A stretch of 64,000 nucleotides of DNA from Spiroplasma culicicola AES-1 (GCF_000565175.1 NZ_CP006681.1:806001-870000), one strand, 5' to 3'. Counted from the stretch's first letter, positions 22,630-32,360 are shown. Notes: a model not told the origin generated them from the sequence alone. Made by a program: numbers and translations.

Positions 22630-23700
22630 TTACTTTACAATTTGCAACTCTCTAAATGGAGTTGTTAAATATTGATATCCATCATTTGTAACTAAAATAT
22701 CATCTTCAATTCTAACTCCCCCAATTGAAGGAATATAAATTCCTGGTTCAACTGTAACACACATTCCAGGTGCTAAAGTTTTATTTCCAGCAGCTGAATT
22801 ATAAGGTTCTTCATGAATTTCAATTCCCAATCCATGTCCTGTCCCGTGTGTAAAATATTGACCATATCCTTTTGATTCAATATAGTCATAGCAAATTTTG
22901 TGGATTGTCAAACAATCAACTCCAGGTTTAATTGCTTCAATTCCTAAAGTTTGTGCTTCATAAACTATTTGATAAATTTCTTTTAATTTTTGATTATCAT
23001 CATTTCCTAAAACAAATGTTCTTGTTTGATCTGAACAATACCCATTATAATAACATCCCATGTCAAGAGTAATAAAATCTCCCAATTGTACTTTTCTATC
23101 AGTAGGTACTGCATGAGGTTTACTTCCATTAGGACCTGAAGCAACAATTGTATCAAAACTTAATTTTGATGCTCCATTTTTTAAGAAACTATCTGAAACA
23201 AATCTTGCAATTTCAAGTTCACTCATTCCTGGTTTTGTAAATTCTAATACTTCTAAAAATACTTGATGAGTAATATCGCACGCTTTTTTAATTTGGGCAA
23301 CCTCTCATTCATCTTTAATCATTCGAATTGCTTCAAAATTATAAGTAACCATTGTTGCTTCTAAGTTTTTTTCAAATGATTGTTGTTGAGCTACAAAGAT
23401 TCAATCAGATTCAAAAACTACAGTTTTAATGTTTAATTGTTTAATTTTTTCATTAATTAATTTATAAACTGGACCAAATTCAATAATTTCATCAATATTT
23501 GTTAACATATCACTTTCACGTGCAGCAGTAATATATCTTCCATCAACAAATAAATAACTTTTTTCTTTAGTATATAAAACATAGCCTAAACTTGAGTTAA
23601 ATCTTGAAAATCAATAACGATTTTGAGGTGAATACAATAAAATTGCATCAGCATTTAGTTCTTCTAAAACTTTATTTAATAATTCTTTTTTCATTTTCAT
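22630..23700 (-). CDS. pepP: Xaa-Pro aminopeptidase
   Basis: Metallopeptidase of the M24B (pita-bread) family, 356 residues. N-terminal creatinase-like domain, then the dinuclear metal site: ITLDMGCYYNGY (Asp), CSDQTRTF (Asp), THGTGHGLGIEIHE (His, Glu), and a C-terminal VEPGIYIP and GVRIEDD (Glu). It frees residues ahead of proline, useful for peptide-fed growth with the opp system. Two in-frame ATGs (23700 and 23694) are possible starts. Start overlaps the terminator region after rpmG. Confidence 0.92.
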
Positions 23701-23716
23701 TTCTTCTTTCTATATT

Positions 23717-23769
23717 AAAAAAATAAGGGATACAAAAAGTACCAAACTTCTTATATTCCTTATTTTTTT
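23717..23769 (-). terminator. Terminator of rpmG
   Basis: Long stem of about 16 bp (23717-23732 with 23754-23769; one G-U pair), A7/T8 ends. It overlaps the rpmG stop codon and lies just upstream of pepP, so pepP probably has its own start signal. Confidence 0.8.
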
Positions 23770-23903
23770 TGTTTATGTACTTGGTGTGCATTACATTTGA
23801 AGCAATGTTTTTTTACTTCAATTTTTTCTTTTCTTTTATCGTTTTTTGCAATGTAATTTTCTTCTTTACAAACAGAACAACGTAAGATAACTCCTTCACG
23901 CAT
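23760..23903 (-). CDS. rpmG: 50S ribosomal protein L33
   Basis: 47 residues, zinc-ribbon form: CSVCKEENY in the first half and [10 protein letters not shown] in the second give four cysteines. The sequence MREGVILRC and the C-terminal KQKK fit the family. The ATG at 23903 follows a strong GAGGAGG ribosome site. The same frame extends upstream but without a better start. Confidence 0.93.
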   Translation of the reverse strand: MREGVILRCSVCKEENYIAKNDKRKEKIEVKKHCFKCNAHQVHKQKK

Positions 23904-24068
23904 AAGTTGTGAACCTCCTCTTAAGATATTTTTATAATTAACTTTTCTATGATATAAGCAAAATAATAATATCAAAAAAAACTATCATTTTGTTAGTTTT
24001 TTTACAATTAAAATAAAAAAACACCATACTTTTGTGTAAAATTATATTGATTATTTAGGAGTGATGAC

Positions 24069-24869
24069 ATGAAGAAGTTACTAAGTATATTAGGCTCAAC
24101 AGCTCTAATAACTACTTCAACAACATCTGTATTAGCATGTTCAAGCAATGCAAATTATAAAGAATTTTTAAAATGAATTGATCGCCAAGATACTTTCTTG
24201 TTATATTATGGAGCAGATAACTGTCCATATTGTAATCAATATCAAGATGCTTTAGATATGGTTAAAGGAACAGAAAATTCATTAGAAAATAAATTAAATG
24301 GCTTAAATGAAAAATATAATGCGGCTTTAGCTGCTGAGCAAGATGCCACAAATCCAATCAACGATTATGGAAAAGATTTAGTTAATGGAAACATTGATTA
24401 CCATGAATTTAAAATTGAAGACCTATCAGATAAATGAAGCGAAAAATGAAGCGAAAATTTATATGATTGACTTGTTGATAGTTTAGTTGAGATTTATATA
24501 GAAGTTGTTTTAAAAGATAGTAATATTACTCATCAACAAAAAATCAATTTAGCAAAACCTCTTGTTAAAACATATATAGGTGATTTAGGAGTTCCATTCT
24601 TTTTATTAATTAGAAATGGAAAATTAGTAAATTGAACTACTGGTTTTGGTCGAAGCGAAGTTATTCCAGGTGAAGAACAAATAGTGGATTTTGAAAATTG
24701 ATTTAATACTATTGAAACTGATTTTATGAATATTCAAATGCCCGAAGAATTAGTTAAAAAAATTCAAGAAGCAAACAATGGTTCTGGTGGTGAAGGTGAA
24801 ACAACTGATCCTGCAACTTATAATTATGATCAAATTAATGTAAATAACTACTCAGCATACTTTGAATAA
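24069..24869 (+). CDS. Lipoprotein with thioredoxin-like CPYC site (266 aa)
   Basis: Signal peptide with lipobox (SVLACS, Cys at residue 24), so anchored on the outer face. YGADNCPYCNQYQ carries a CxxC redox motif, and GVPFFLLIRNGKLVNWTTG later in the protein looks like the cis-Pro strand and following strands of a thioredoxin fold. About 120 charged helical residues are inserted between these two parts. The C-terminal tail is Gly/Glu-rich. A thiol oxidoreductase or disulfide-handling role at the cell surface is inferred. Single gene on the plus strand, with own terminator. Confidence 0.8.
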
Positions 24870-24883
24870 AAGTATGTTTTTTT
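24856..24883 (+). terminator. Terminator of the thioredoxin-like lipoprotein gene
   Basis: 8-bp stem (24856-24863 with 24869-24876) followed by T7 on the plus strand; it includes the stop codon. Confidence 0.85.
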
Positions 24884-24907
24884 ATGTTTAAAATCTCAAT
24901 TGAAATA

Positions 24908-24938
24908 AAAAAAATACACAATAAATTGTGTATTTTTA
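24908..24938 (-). terminator. Terminator of the tRNA operon
   Basis: Stem of about 12 bp (ATACACAA arm and its complement) with A- and T-runs at both ends, 15 bases beyond the tRNA-Leu 3' end. It could stop transcription from both directions. Confidence 0.8.
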
Positions 24939-24952
24939 ATCAAGTCCTAAAA

Positions 24953-25041
24953 TGGTCCCCAGGGCCGGACTTGAACCGGCACGACCGATAAAAGTCGCTG
25001 GATTTTAAGTCCAGTGCGTCTACCACTTCCGCCACCTGGGG
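24953..25041 (-). tRNA. tRNA-Leu (anticodon UAA)
   Basis: 89 bases including encoded CCA. Acceptor stem CCCCAGG pairs with CCTGGGG; anticodon loop CTTAAAA gives UAA; long variable arm as in class II tRNAs; T-loop GGTTCAAGTCC present. Last gene of the five-tRNA transcript. Confidence 0.97.
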
Positions 25042-25054
25042 TTATTAATATAAA

Positions 25055-25130
<76 letters not shown>

Positions 25131-25139
25131 GAAAATAAA

Positions 25140-25214
25140 TGGCTGGGCTAGCAGGATTCGAACCGGCGCATGAGGGAGTCAAAGTCCCTTGCCTTACCGC
25201 TTGGCTATAGCCCA
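25140..25214 (-). tRNA. tRNA-Gln (anticodon UUG)
   Basis: 75 bases with encoded CCA. Begins TGGGCTATAGCCAAG, with the U1-start typical for tRNA-Gln; anticodon loop CTTTGAC gives UUG. Confidence 0.97.
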
Positions 25215-25221
25215 ATTAAAA

Positions 25222-25305
25222 TGGTGGGGAGTGACGGATTCGAACCGCCGAACCGTAAGGAGATGGTTTACAGCCACCCGCGTTTAGCCACTTCGCTAAC
25301 TCCCC
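25222..25305 (-). tRNA. tRNA-Tyr (anticodon GUA)
   Basis: 84 bases with encoded CCA, long variable arm. Anticodon loop CTGTAAA gives GUA; T-arm GGTTCGAATCC. Confidence 0.97.
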
Positions 25306-25316
25306 ATTAAAAAAAG

Positions 25317-25392
25317 TGGTGCTGACTAAAGGACTCGAACCTTCGACCTATTGATTACTAGTCAATTGCTCTACCAACTGAGCTAAGTCAGC
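25317..25392 (-). tRNA. tRNA-Thr (anticodon AGU)
   Basis: 76 bases with encoded CCA. Begins GCTGACTTAGCTCAG; anticodon loop CTAGTAA gives AGU. An AGU threonine tRNA is known from Mycoplasma capricolum relatives. First gene of the operon, directly after the promoter. Confidence 0.95.
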
Positions 25393-25421
25393 ATTGGTGT
25401 CCTTATTTAAGAACCTTTTCA

Positions 25422-25451
25422 ATTATACAAAAAAACTTAATACAAAGTCAA
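25422..25451 (-). promoter_or_regulatory. Promoter of the tRNA operon
   Basis: Minus strand: -35 TTGACT (25446-25451), 18-base spacer, -10 TATAAT (25422-25427), about 30 bases before the tRNA-Thr 5' end. This is one of the best sigma-70 type promoters in the window. Confidence 0.85.
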
Positions 25452-25460
25452 TCAAAAATT

Positions 25461-25493
25461 AAAAAAAACTACAAATTTTTGTAGTTTTTTTGG
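25461..25493 (-). terminator. Terminator of the ABC exporter gene
   Basis: Stem built on AACTACAAA and its complement, A8 and T7 at the ends, ten bases after the stop of the ABC exporter and just upstream of the tRNA promoter. Confidence 0.85.
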
Positions 25494-25502
25494 GAATAAT
25501 TT

Positions 25503-27389
25503 TTAGTTTGCAGCATCATGTAAATCTTTAAAATGACCTGGAATTTTAATTAATTGTTCATATGTTCCTGATTGAACAATTCCTTCTCCTGGAGATAATA
25601 CAAAGATTTGATCAACGTTTTTAATAGTTGATAAACGATGGGCAATAATTACTGAAGTTTTGTCTTCCATTAAAGCATTTAATTGTGCTTGAATTTCTTT
25701 TTCAACAATATTATCAAGTGCACTTGTAGCTTCATCTAAAACAATTAATTCAGGGTTTTTTAACAATATTCTTGCAATTACTAAACGTTGTTTTTGTCCC
25801 CCACTCAATAATAAACCACGTTCTCCAAGAACTGTTTTATATCCTTGAGGTCAAGAATTAATAATATTATCAATTTGGGCCTTACGACAAGCTTCGTGAA
25901 CTTCTTCATCAGTTGCTTGGAAGTGTCCATATTTTACATTGTCATAAACATCTCCAAAAATAATTTGGGGATCTTGTTCAACATAACCTACATGTGCTAA
26001 AAAACTACGTAAATTAAAGTCTTTTAGATTTTTATCATTTATTAAAACTGCTCCTCGAGTGGGATCATAAAATCTCAATAATAATTTTGAAATTGTAGAT
26101 TTTCCACTACCTGTTGCTCCCACAAAAGCATAACTCTTTCCTTTTTCAAGTTTTAAATTTAAATTTGGTACAATATTTACTTCTGGTTTTTCTGGATAGT
26201 TAAAACTTACATCTCTAAATTCAATTTTGGCAATATTTTCATCAAATAAAACACCACTATTTTCATTATCATCTAAAATTGGGTCTTTGTATACAACTTC
26301 ATAAATTTTTTGTGAAGATGCACTTGCTCTTGAAAGACCAGGAATAATTCCAGCAATTTGTCATAATGGTCTTGTTAATGTTAAAGTAGCTGTTGTGATA
26401 GGAATTATTTTTGATAAAAATTCAGTTGTATTATTTCCATAAAATAACACACTAGCTCCAATAACTGCTAAATTAATAAAAACATCAGAAGAAATTAGTA
26501 ATGCTAATAAATGTCCATCAATATGTGAAATTGGTTTAAAAGCTTTTAAGTATGGTTTGTGAATTTCTTCTAAACGTGACTCTTCATAAGTTCTTGTAGC
26601 ACTTGATTTTACAAGTTTGATTGCTCCAATTCTGTCAATTACATCACCATTAATATCTGAAATTACATCTCTTACAACAACAACTTTTTTTTGATATGTC
26701 ATTGAAAAAGCAATAATAACAATTGCAAACAAGTAAACTAAACTAATTGAAACAGCTGCTAGTTTTAAATCAATTAACAACAACATAATTGAACCAAATA
26801 CGATAATAAATGGTGCTTGAATTACTCAAGCAATTAATCCAGAAATCTCATTTCCGATTACATTTGTATCTCCTACTAATTTAGTCATTAGTTTTCCAAT
26901 TTTTTTATCTGAATAATATGAAATGTCTTGTTCAAGTAATCTTTTAATTGTTAAATTTCTTAATTCAACTTCTACTCTGACAGCCATTTTAATTGACAAA
27001 GCATTTCTTAGATAAGTTGTAAAATAAAGAATTAACATACTTGAAAAAGTAATCAGCATTCATTTTCACCAAACTAATCCATAATCATGACCCTGAGTAA
27101 GATCATTACTATAATCAAAAATTGCTTGTTTTAAAGTAATATTTATTAGCAATGAATTGATTGTCATACAAAATGAAGTAATAATAATAGCTGTTAGTAA
27201 TGTTATAAATAAAGCTTTATATTTTTTTCCATAAACCAAAACGATTCACAAAAACTTTAACTTTTGTCGTTTCTTAATTAGAAAATAAATTCGTTCATTT
27301 GCGTCATAAACCTTTTTGTTCTTAAGTTTAGGTTCTTTAATATTTGCATCATAAAACGGATTATTTCCTCCCTGATACTCTGGTAACAT
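25503..27389 (-). CDS. ABC exporter, membrane-ATPase fusion (half-transporter)
   Basis: 628 residues: a cytoplasmic N-terminal tail of about 50, six membrane segments (about 55-350), then an ATPase with GATGSGKST (Walker A), LLSGGQKQR (signature), IVLDEATSALD (Walker B) and IAHRLS (H-loop). All motifs are intact, so it should work as a homodimer or with another half-transporter. It belongs to the MsbA/LmrA-type multidrug and lipid exporter class; the substrate cannot be read from the sequence. Single gene with own promoter and terminator. Confidence 0.92.
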
Positions 27390-27418
27390 TCTTCTCTCTC
27401 CTTTTAATTATTTATTAG

Positions 27419-27448
27419 ATTATACCCATTTGTTTTTAAATATGTCGA
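27419..27448 (-). promoter_or_regulatory. Promoter of the ABC exporter gene
   Basis: Minus strand: -35 TCGACA (27443-27448), 18-base spacer, -10 TATAAT (27419-27424), 30 bases before the ATG, which has an AGGAGAG ribosome site. Confidence 0.65.
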
Positions 27449-27481
27449 TAAAGTAAAAAATTTTATTTTGATTTAAGCAAA

Positions 27482-27512
27482 AGAAAACTATTGTTTAAAT
27501 TAAAACAATAGT
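27482..27512 (-). terminator. Terminator of the small acidic protein gene
   Basis: 10-bp perfect stem (27488-27497 with 27503-27512), loop of five, then TTTTCTTTT on the minus strand. Confidence 0.8.
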
Positions 27513-27542
27513 CTTTAGAATTAAAAAGCTTATTTTTTAATC

Positions 27543-27755
27543 CTAGTCTACATCTAAATCTTCATTATGTTCATCGATATTATCAACGATTTCATCAAAA
27601 CCTGATTCTAAATCGTATAAAAGGTTATCTAAATCTTCAAAATCAATATCAAGTTCAATGTTTTTTGATTCTAATTCAGCTATCAATTTATTTTTAAAAT
27701 CTGTGATTTCATTAATAACACCTGGAATGAAAAATGTATCTATCTCTATTCTCAA
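27543..27755 (-). CDS. Small acidic protein of unknown function (70 aa)
   Basis: Very acidic: about 25 Asp/Glu in 70 residues, with the C-terminal half predicted helical and ending in a D/E-rich tail (DEHNEDLDVD). No family recognised. The start is a TTG at 27755 with AAGGA upstream; no in-frame ATG is available, so the start is uncertain. A terminator follows the gene, which supports it being real. It could be a nucleic-acid mimic or a protein-binding regulator; that is a guess. Confidence 0.55.
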   Translation of the reverse strand: MRIEIDTFFIPGVINEITDFKNKLIAELESKNIELDIDFEDLDNLLYDLESGFDEIVDNIDEHNEDLDVD

Positions 27756-27948
27756 AGCGGTTTTCCTTTCATTTTTTAAAATTAGATCAATATTTTATAG
27801 CGGTTTATCTACAAAATATTTTAATAGGTTTATTTAGTTCAAATTGAAGCACAAACCTGCAAATATTTTACATAATAAAAGAAAAAATATAATAAATTTT
27901 AAAAAATGTTTTTGAATAATTAAACTAATTTTATTGGATTTAAAGTAT

Positions 27949-27974
27949 AAAAAAAGCACTCTGGGCGGAGTACT
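27949..27974 (-). terminator. Terminator of the small RNA gene
   Basis: 7-bp GC-containing stem AGTACTC/GAGTGCT (one G-U), six-base loop, T7 on the minus strand. Confidence 0.8.
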
Positions 27975-28091
27975 TCGATTTGTAAAATCCAGGAACAAGC
28001 ATATTATAATTAATTAAAAAATATAAAAACATGTTCATTTGATAGGGCTAAACAAACATTATGGGCTAATGATTTTTTGGCCTGTCCTAGA
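27949..28091 (-). ncRNA. Unidentified small RNA gene (about 143 nt)
   Basis: A consensus promoter (28099-28127) predicts a transcript start near 28091, and a strong terminator (stem 27968-27974 with 27955-27961, then U7) ends it near 27949. There is no reading frame of note. The 5' end TCTAGGA can pair with TCCTGGA near the 3' part (closing stem of 7 with one G-U), and GC-rich blocks (GGACAGGCC, TTAGCCC, TAGCCC) stand out in AT-rich surroundings. It lacks SRP RNA, tmRNA and RNase P core motifs. A 6S-like RNA or a relative of the Mycoplasma MCS4 RNA are possible; not identified. Confidence 0.65.
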
Positions 28092-28098
28092 CTTTTTA

Positions 28099-28127
28099 AT
28101 TATAGATTAATTGACTTATTTTTTCAA
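28099..28127 (-). promoter_or_regulatory. Promoter of the small RNA gene
   Basis: Minus strand: -35 TTGAAA (28122-28127), exactly 17-base spacer, -10 TATAAT (28099-28104). No ribosome site or start codon follows, which argues for an RNA gene. Confidence 0.8.
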
Positions 28128-28211
28128 TTACTTTTTAAGGGTTTTTAAAATTTTTATGTAAGATTTAAGTTGTATCTACAAAATATAAAACTTTTCAATT
28201 AAATAGCGTAT

Positions 28212-28246
28212 ATGAAAACTTAAAACACGATTATATCGTGTTTTAA
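28212..28246 (-). terminator. Terminator of the secreted-protein gene
   Basis: 11-bp perfect stem (28220-28230 with 28236-28246), five-base loop, short T-run. It lies 20 bases past the stop at 28267. Confidence 0.8.
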
Positions 28247-28266
28247 AAACATAAATATTAGTTTCA

Positions 28267-29358
28267 CTATCTAAAAGTAATATCTTCAACTTTTAAATAA
28301 CCTTCAGCATTAGATCATCAAGTATTTCAACCTGATGCATAAGCTTTAACATGAACAAAAAAGTCAAATCTTACAGTTCATTCATCAAGTTGACTAACTA
28401 GTACTGTTGCATAAGAATAGTTTCAATTAACAGAACCATAGTAATCTCTGTCTCAAAAATAATCCTCTTTAGTTTCAAAAAGTTTTAAACCTAAATATTT
28501 ATCCTGATAAGTGATTTTATTTTCACCATCAAAATCTTTAACCATTGAATGTCCACTATATTTTATACTTACATTTGGTAATTGACTCATTAAGTTACTT
28601 GCTCCAAATTCAGCATGAACATCAACTGTACCCTTAGAACTATCTTCTTGTGTTGAACCATATGCTTCAACTCTTAATGATTTTGAAGTTCATTTATAAT
28701 TTGAACTAGTTATTGAAGAAGTAAATTGCACAAACGTAGAGCCTACATATTGTCCTCCAACTTTTGATTGAATATATGCTTTATTATAATTAGTATTTGA
28801 TAGATCAAGTATAATATCTTCTATATTAATATTAGTATTAACATTCTTTAAAGCATTTAAAATATTTCTTTCATTGGGATTTACAATATGTCCTATATTT
28901 TTTTCTTTAATTACATTTTCCAAATTATTAGAATTTCCTTCATTAATATTGCTCAATGTAATATTAACACTTAAAAATCCTTCATATTTATCAGTTTTTT
29001 TAGAAACAAATTTTGGTTTATAATTTTTTGTTTCTCCTAATTTAGGAATTTCAAAATCAATTCCCAATACACGTCAGTCATTTTCATTCATTAAAATATC
29101 AAATACAATGTCTTCAAGTTCTTCAACTTGAGGATTTTGTTCAACAATTTCTAGCATAATATATCATTTTATATCTTCTTCTGATGTTTCTGGCTTTAGT
29201 GAATTTAAATTTACTTTAGAATCTTTCAATTTAATATCACTTAAATTCAATGAATACATCGCATTACTATAACTATTATTTTCAACAATTGGTAGTGCAT
29301 TTATATCCAAAATTGGTGAAATAGTTAAAGCAGATAATAGTGTAATAACTTTAAACAT
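28267..29358 (-). CDS. Secreted or surface protein with two small beta-repeat modules (363 aa)
   Basis: The N-terminus (MFKVITLLSALTISPIL) is a signal peptide, but no lipobox Cys follows, unlike the other exported proteins here, so it may be freely secreted. Two segments ending KYEGFLSVNITLS and QYVGSTFVQFTSS, separated by an N-A-L-K-N-V-N-T-N-I-N-type linker, resemble the short repeats of Spiroplasma spiralin and adhesin proteins (from memory, not searched). The last 140 residues are Trp/Tyr-rich and beta-like, without a recognised fold. Ribosome site AAGGAGG is strong. Confidence 0.75.
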
Positions 29359-29395
29359 TTTCTTTCTTTCCTCCTTATTACACTTATAGTTTATA

Positions 29396-30535
29396 TTATA
29401 TTTTGGAAATTAAAATTTTGTTTTCAAGTTGACCTTTAAATAAATAATTCCTATCCGATCTATCAAAATCTAAAATCATTAATAACTCTTCTTTTGTTCC
29501 TGCTTGCATATTATTCCAGTATTTAGGAAGGTTATCTATTAGTTCTTTATGTTCACTGTCATCATAAAAGTAAACTGTTTTATAAAAAGAATTTGATACT
29601 AGGTCAATACCTACTTTTTGTGATACTTGTTTATATATTTCTATTTGTGATTCTAAGTTTCCTTCTCCAAGATTTTTAACTTCTTCGAAATTTGAAACTG
29701 AAATATCAGGAAAACTAATATCTTTTTGTAAATTACTTACATTAAATCGATAATTCATTAATAATTCATTTTTTAAACTTATATTTATATATTGTTCAAA
29801 TGATGGTTCATCATTTTTTGAAGAGATAAATAAAATCTCAATTGTTTTTCCATATTCACTATATTTTATAGAATTATTAAAATCATTATTATAGAATAAA
29901 TTGTTTAAATCATCAACAAATAAAATATTGTACATATCCTTAAAATTATCAAAATTCAAACTTATATTATCTAGTTTATAAAATGTTTTTATCAAAAGTG
30001 ACGATAACTGATCTCAAATAAATTCTTGATAGTCTTTATTATTGTTAAAATCATTATTTTCTAAAGTAAAATTTGCAATACTATCTAATTCTTGATTATT
30101 AAATGCCCATTTAATTTTAATGAAAGAATCTCTATAGCTATTACCATTATCAATATTAAAACTACCACTATCTTTAGTCCTATAACCTGTAACTGAATAA
30201 TTAATTACAAAAGGATTAGTTATATTATTCAATTCAATTAAAACTAGTACATCATTACTGTGACGAGGAATTATATTATTAATATTATCACCAAAAGTTA
30301 ATTGGTAATTAGAATCTTCATTTGTAAATATTAAATATTTTTGCATTTCTTCAAGAATGATTTCATTTGTAATTGCACCATTACTATTAAAATTTCATTC
30401 AAAATTTTCTGGTAATAACTGTGGAACATACACTTTTGGAGGAATTTTACCAGGATGTTTTGTACAAGCAATAACAGTAGTTGCCATAGAAGCAGATAAT
30501 CCAATACTGCTTAAAATACTTAGTATTTTTTTCAT
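29396..30535 (-). CDS. Lipoprotein of unknown function (379 aa)
   Basis: Signal peptide MKKILSILSSIGLSASMA, lipobox TTVIAC (Cys at residue 24). The mature part is Asn/Asp-rich, with no recognised domain; conserved-looking aromatic patches are KWAFNNQELDSI and YFYDDSEHKEL. Starts with a weak ribosome site (AAAAGAGAG); a TATAAT at 30563-30568 on the minus strand could be its -10 box. It is 37 bases upstream of the secreted-protein gene, so the two exported proteins probably form one transcript. Confidence 0.8.
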
Positions 30536-30611
30536 TTTTAACATCTCTCTTTTCTTAAACTAATTATAACACTTATATGCTTAATGTTATTTTAGTTATT
30601 TACAAGGTATC

Positions 30612-30650
30612 AAAAAAAAAAAAAAAAGTGTGCAATATTTTTTGGACACT
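30612..30650 (-). terminator. Terminator with a 16-base U-tract
   Basis: Short stem (AGTGT/ACACT at 30646-30650 and 30627-30631 with one mismatch and one extra pair) followed on the minus strand by T16 (30612-30627). It ends the small membrane protein gene. The unbroken run of 16 is much longer than needed for termination. Confidence 0.6.
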
Positions 30651-30664
30651 CTAATTTTATAACT

Positions 30665-30937
30665 TTATTCTTCGCTATCATCTTCTACTAAAATTAGATA
30701 TTCACCTTCTTCTGTCTTAGTAAAAATATTTATCAAATTACTTTTAATATCAATACTTTTATTTAATTTAATATTCATATAAAATTGGTTTCTTAAGACT
30801 ATACAAATTGCTCCAATTAATGGACTTCCAAATAAAAATCCTAATACAATTCCAGAAGTTAATCCTTTTGTAGATAATCAAATTGCTAATAGTGAAAAAC
30901 TAAATGCAAATAGAAGAACTACTATTATTGCTGTCAT
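30665..30937 (-). CDS. Small membrane protein (90 aa)
   Basis: Two hydrophobic segments in the first 50 residues (IIVVLLFAFSFSLLAIW and IVLGFLFGSPLIGAICIV), then a cytoplasmic tail that ends acidic (LVEDDSEE). Function unknown. The ATG follows GGAGAG. A TATAAT (-10) at 30968-30973 on the minus strand sits directly after a T17 tract, so promoter strength could depend on tract length. Flanked on both sides by long A tracts. Confidence 0.75.
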
Positions 30938-30974
30938 ATTTAACTCTCCTTTCTTAAATTCTCTTAAATTATAC

Positions 30975-31022
30975 AAAAAAAAAAAAAAAAACTGTTTTCT
31001 GAAATATTTATCTAAAAACAGT
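30975..31022 (-). terminator. Terminator of deoA with a 17-base U-tract
   Basis: 8-bp stem ACTGTTTT with AAAACAGT (31015-31022 and 30991-30998) followed by T17 on the minus strand (30975-30991). The tract is immediately followed by G and TATAAT. Confidence 0.75.
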
Positions 31023-31031
31023 AATCAATAA

Positions 31032-32333
31032 TTATTGAGTAATTAATTTTAAAATTACAGGTTCTTGTTCAATTTGATCTGTAATTAGAATTTGTTCATT
31101 GGCTTCATTAATAAAACGAGTTTTGTCATCAATATTTGTATATAAAGTCATAATAACTTGACCCGCTTCAACTTTTTCACCATTTACCTTGTTTAAATAA
31201 ATTCCTGCACTAAAGTCAATATTATCTTCTTTAGTCTCTCTTCCAGCACCTAAATGCATTGAAAGATAACCTAAACCATCTGCTGATTTAAATTTAACAT
31301 AACCCTCTTTTGGAGCAACAATTTCATGTTGATACTTTGTTGTAAAATATTTTTCATAATTTTCAATCATTGAAAAATCTCCATTTTGAGCAATTACAAA
31401 ATCTTTTAAGTAATGGGCAGCTGATCCATCTGCTAAAGTTTTATATAATTCTTTTTTAGCAGTTTCTAATGAATTAAAGATTTTTGTTTGAGTTAATGTT
31501 AATGCCGCTGCAGTAACACATAATTCATTTAAATCGTCTGGACCTTTTCCATGAAGTGTATCTCATGCTTCTTTTACTTCAATTGCATTTCCAATTGCTC
31601 TACCAAGTGGTTTGTCCATATTTGTTAACATAACACTTACATTTCTGTTATATGATTTCCCTAAACCAATCATAGTTGAAGCTAATTTTTCAGCAGAGCT
31701 AATATCTTTCATAAATGCACCACTTCCAACTTTAACATCTAATATGATGCTATCAGCAGGTACAACTAGTTTTTTTGACATAATGCTTGATGCAATCAAT
31801 TCGATTGAATCAACTGTGCCTGTAACATCACGTAAGGCATATAATTTCTTATCAGCAGGTACAACTTCTTTAGATTGACCCATAATTGATAAACCAACTG
31901 TATTTAAAATTTCTTTAAAACGAGTTTCTGAAATTTCTCCCGTTCACCCTGTACAACTTTCTAATTTATCAATTGTTCCCCCAGTTTGACCAAGTCCTCT
32001 TCCAGACAATTTTGAAACTTTAACTCCAAATTTAGCAACAAGAGGTGCAAAGATTAAACTAGTTTTATCTCCAACTCCCCCAGTTGAATGCTTATCTGCA
32101 AATGGTCCTGTAACTCCGTCCAAATTATAGGTAATTCCTGAATTAATCATCGCTTTTGTAAAAGCTGCCAATTCAGTATTTGTCATTCCGTTAAAGCAAA
32201 CAGCCATATTAAAAGCAGCCATTTGATAATCTTTTAATTTTTCAGAAACATAACTTTCTACAAGTCAGTTAATTTCTTGTTCTGTTAATTCAATGTTATT
32301 CTTTTTTTTACTTATAACGTTTGAAAAATTCAT
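31032..32333 (-). CDS. deoA: Pyrimidine-nucleoside / thymidine phosphorylase
   Basis: Cleaves thymidine, deoxyuridine or uridine to base and sugar-1-phosphate. 433 residues, full length. Visible motifs: KHSTGGVGDKTS (phosphate and nucleoside site), KLSGRGLGQTGGTIDKLE (the family signature) and DVKVGSGAFM. Close to thyA, folA and the deaminases, it fits a scavenging route for pyrimidine deoxynucleosides. The ribosome site is weak. It lies 27 bases after plsC on the same strand. Confidence 0.96.
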
Positions 32334-32360
32334 GTATTCTTGCTTCTTTCTAACCAATTT

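Larger units (their letters stand above)
27756..28266. other. 511-base region without protein gene
   Basis: Holds the small RNA gene at 27949-28091 with its promoter and terminator, and the terminator of the secreted-protein gene at 28212-28246. The stretches 27756-27948 and 28128-28211 show only AT-rich sequence with no reading frame or structure I could support. Confidence 0.7.

Noticed and set aside
27949-28091. SRP RNA, tmRNA or RNase P RNA
   Set aside because: The transcript lacks the GGAAGCAGC-type SRP loop, the tmRNA Ala acceptor and tag codons, and is far shorter than RNase P RNA.
30612-30627. Poly(A) tracts as sequencing error
   Set aside because: They cannot be excluded as to exact length, but each is fixed to a terminator stem and the second to a TATAAT box, so presence of a long tract is real even if the count is uncertain.
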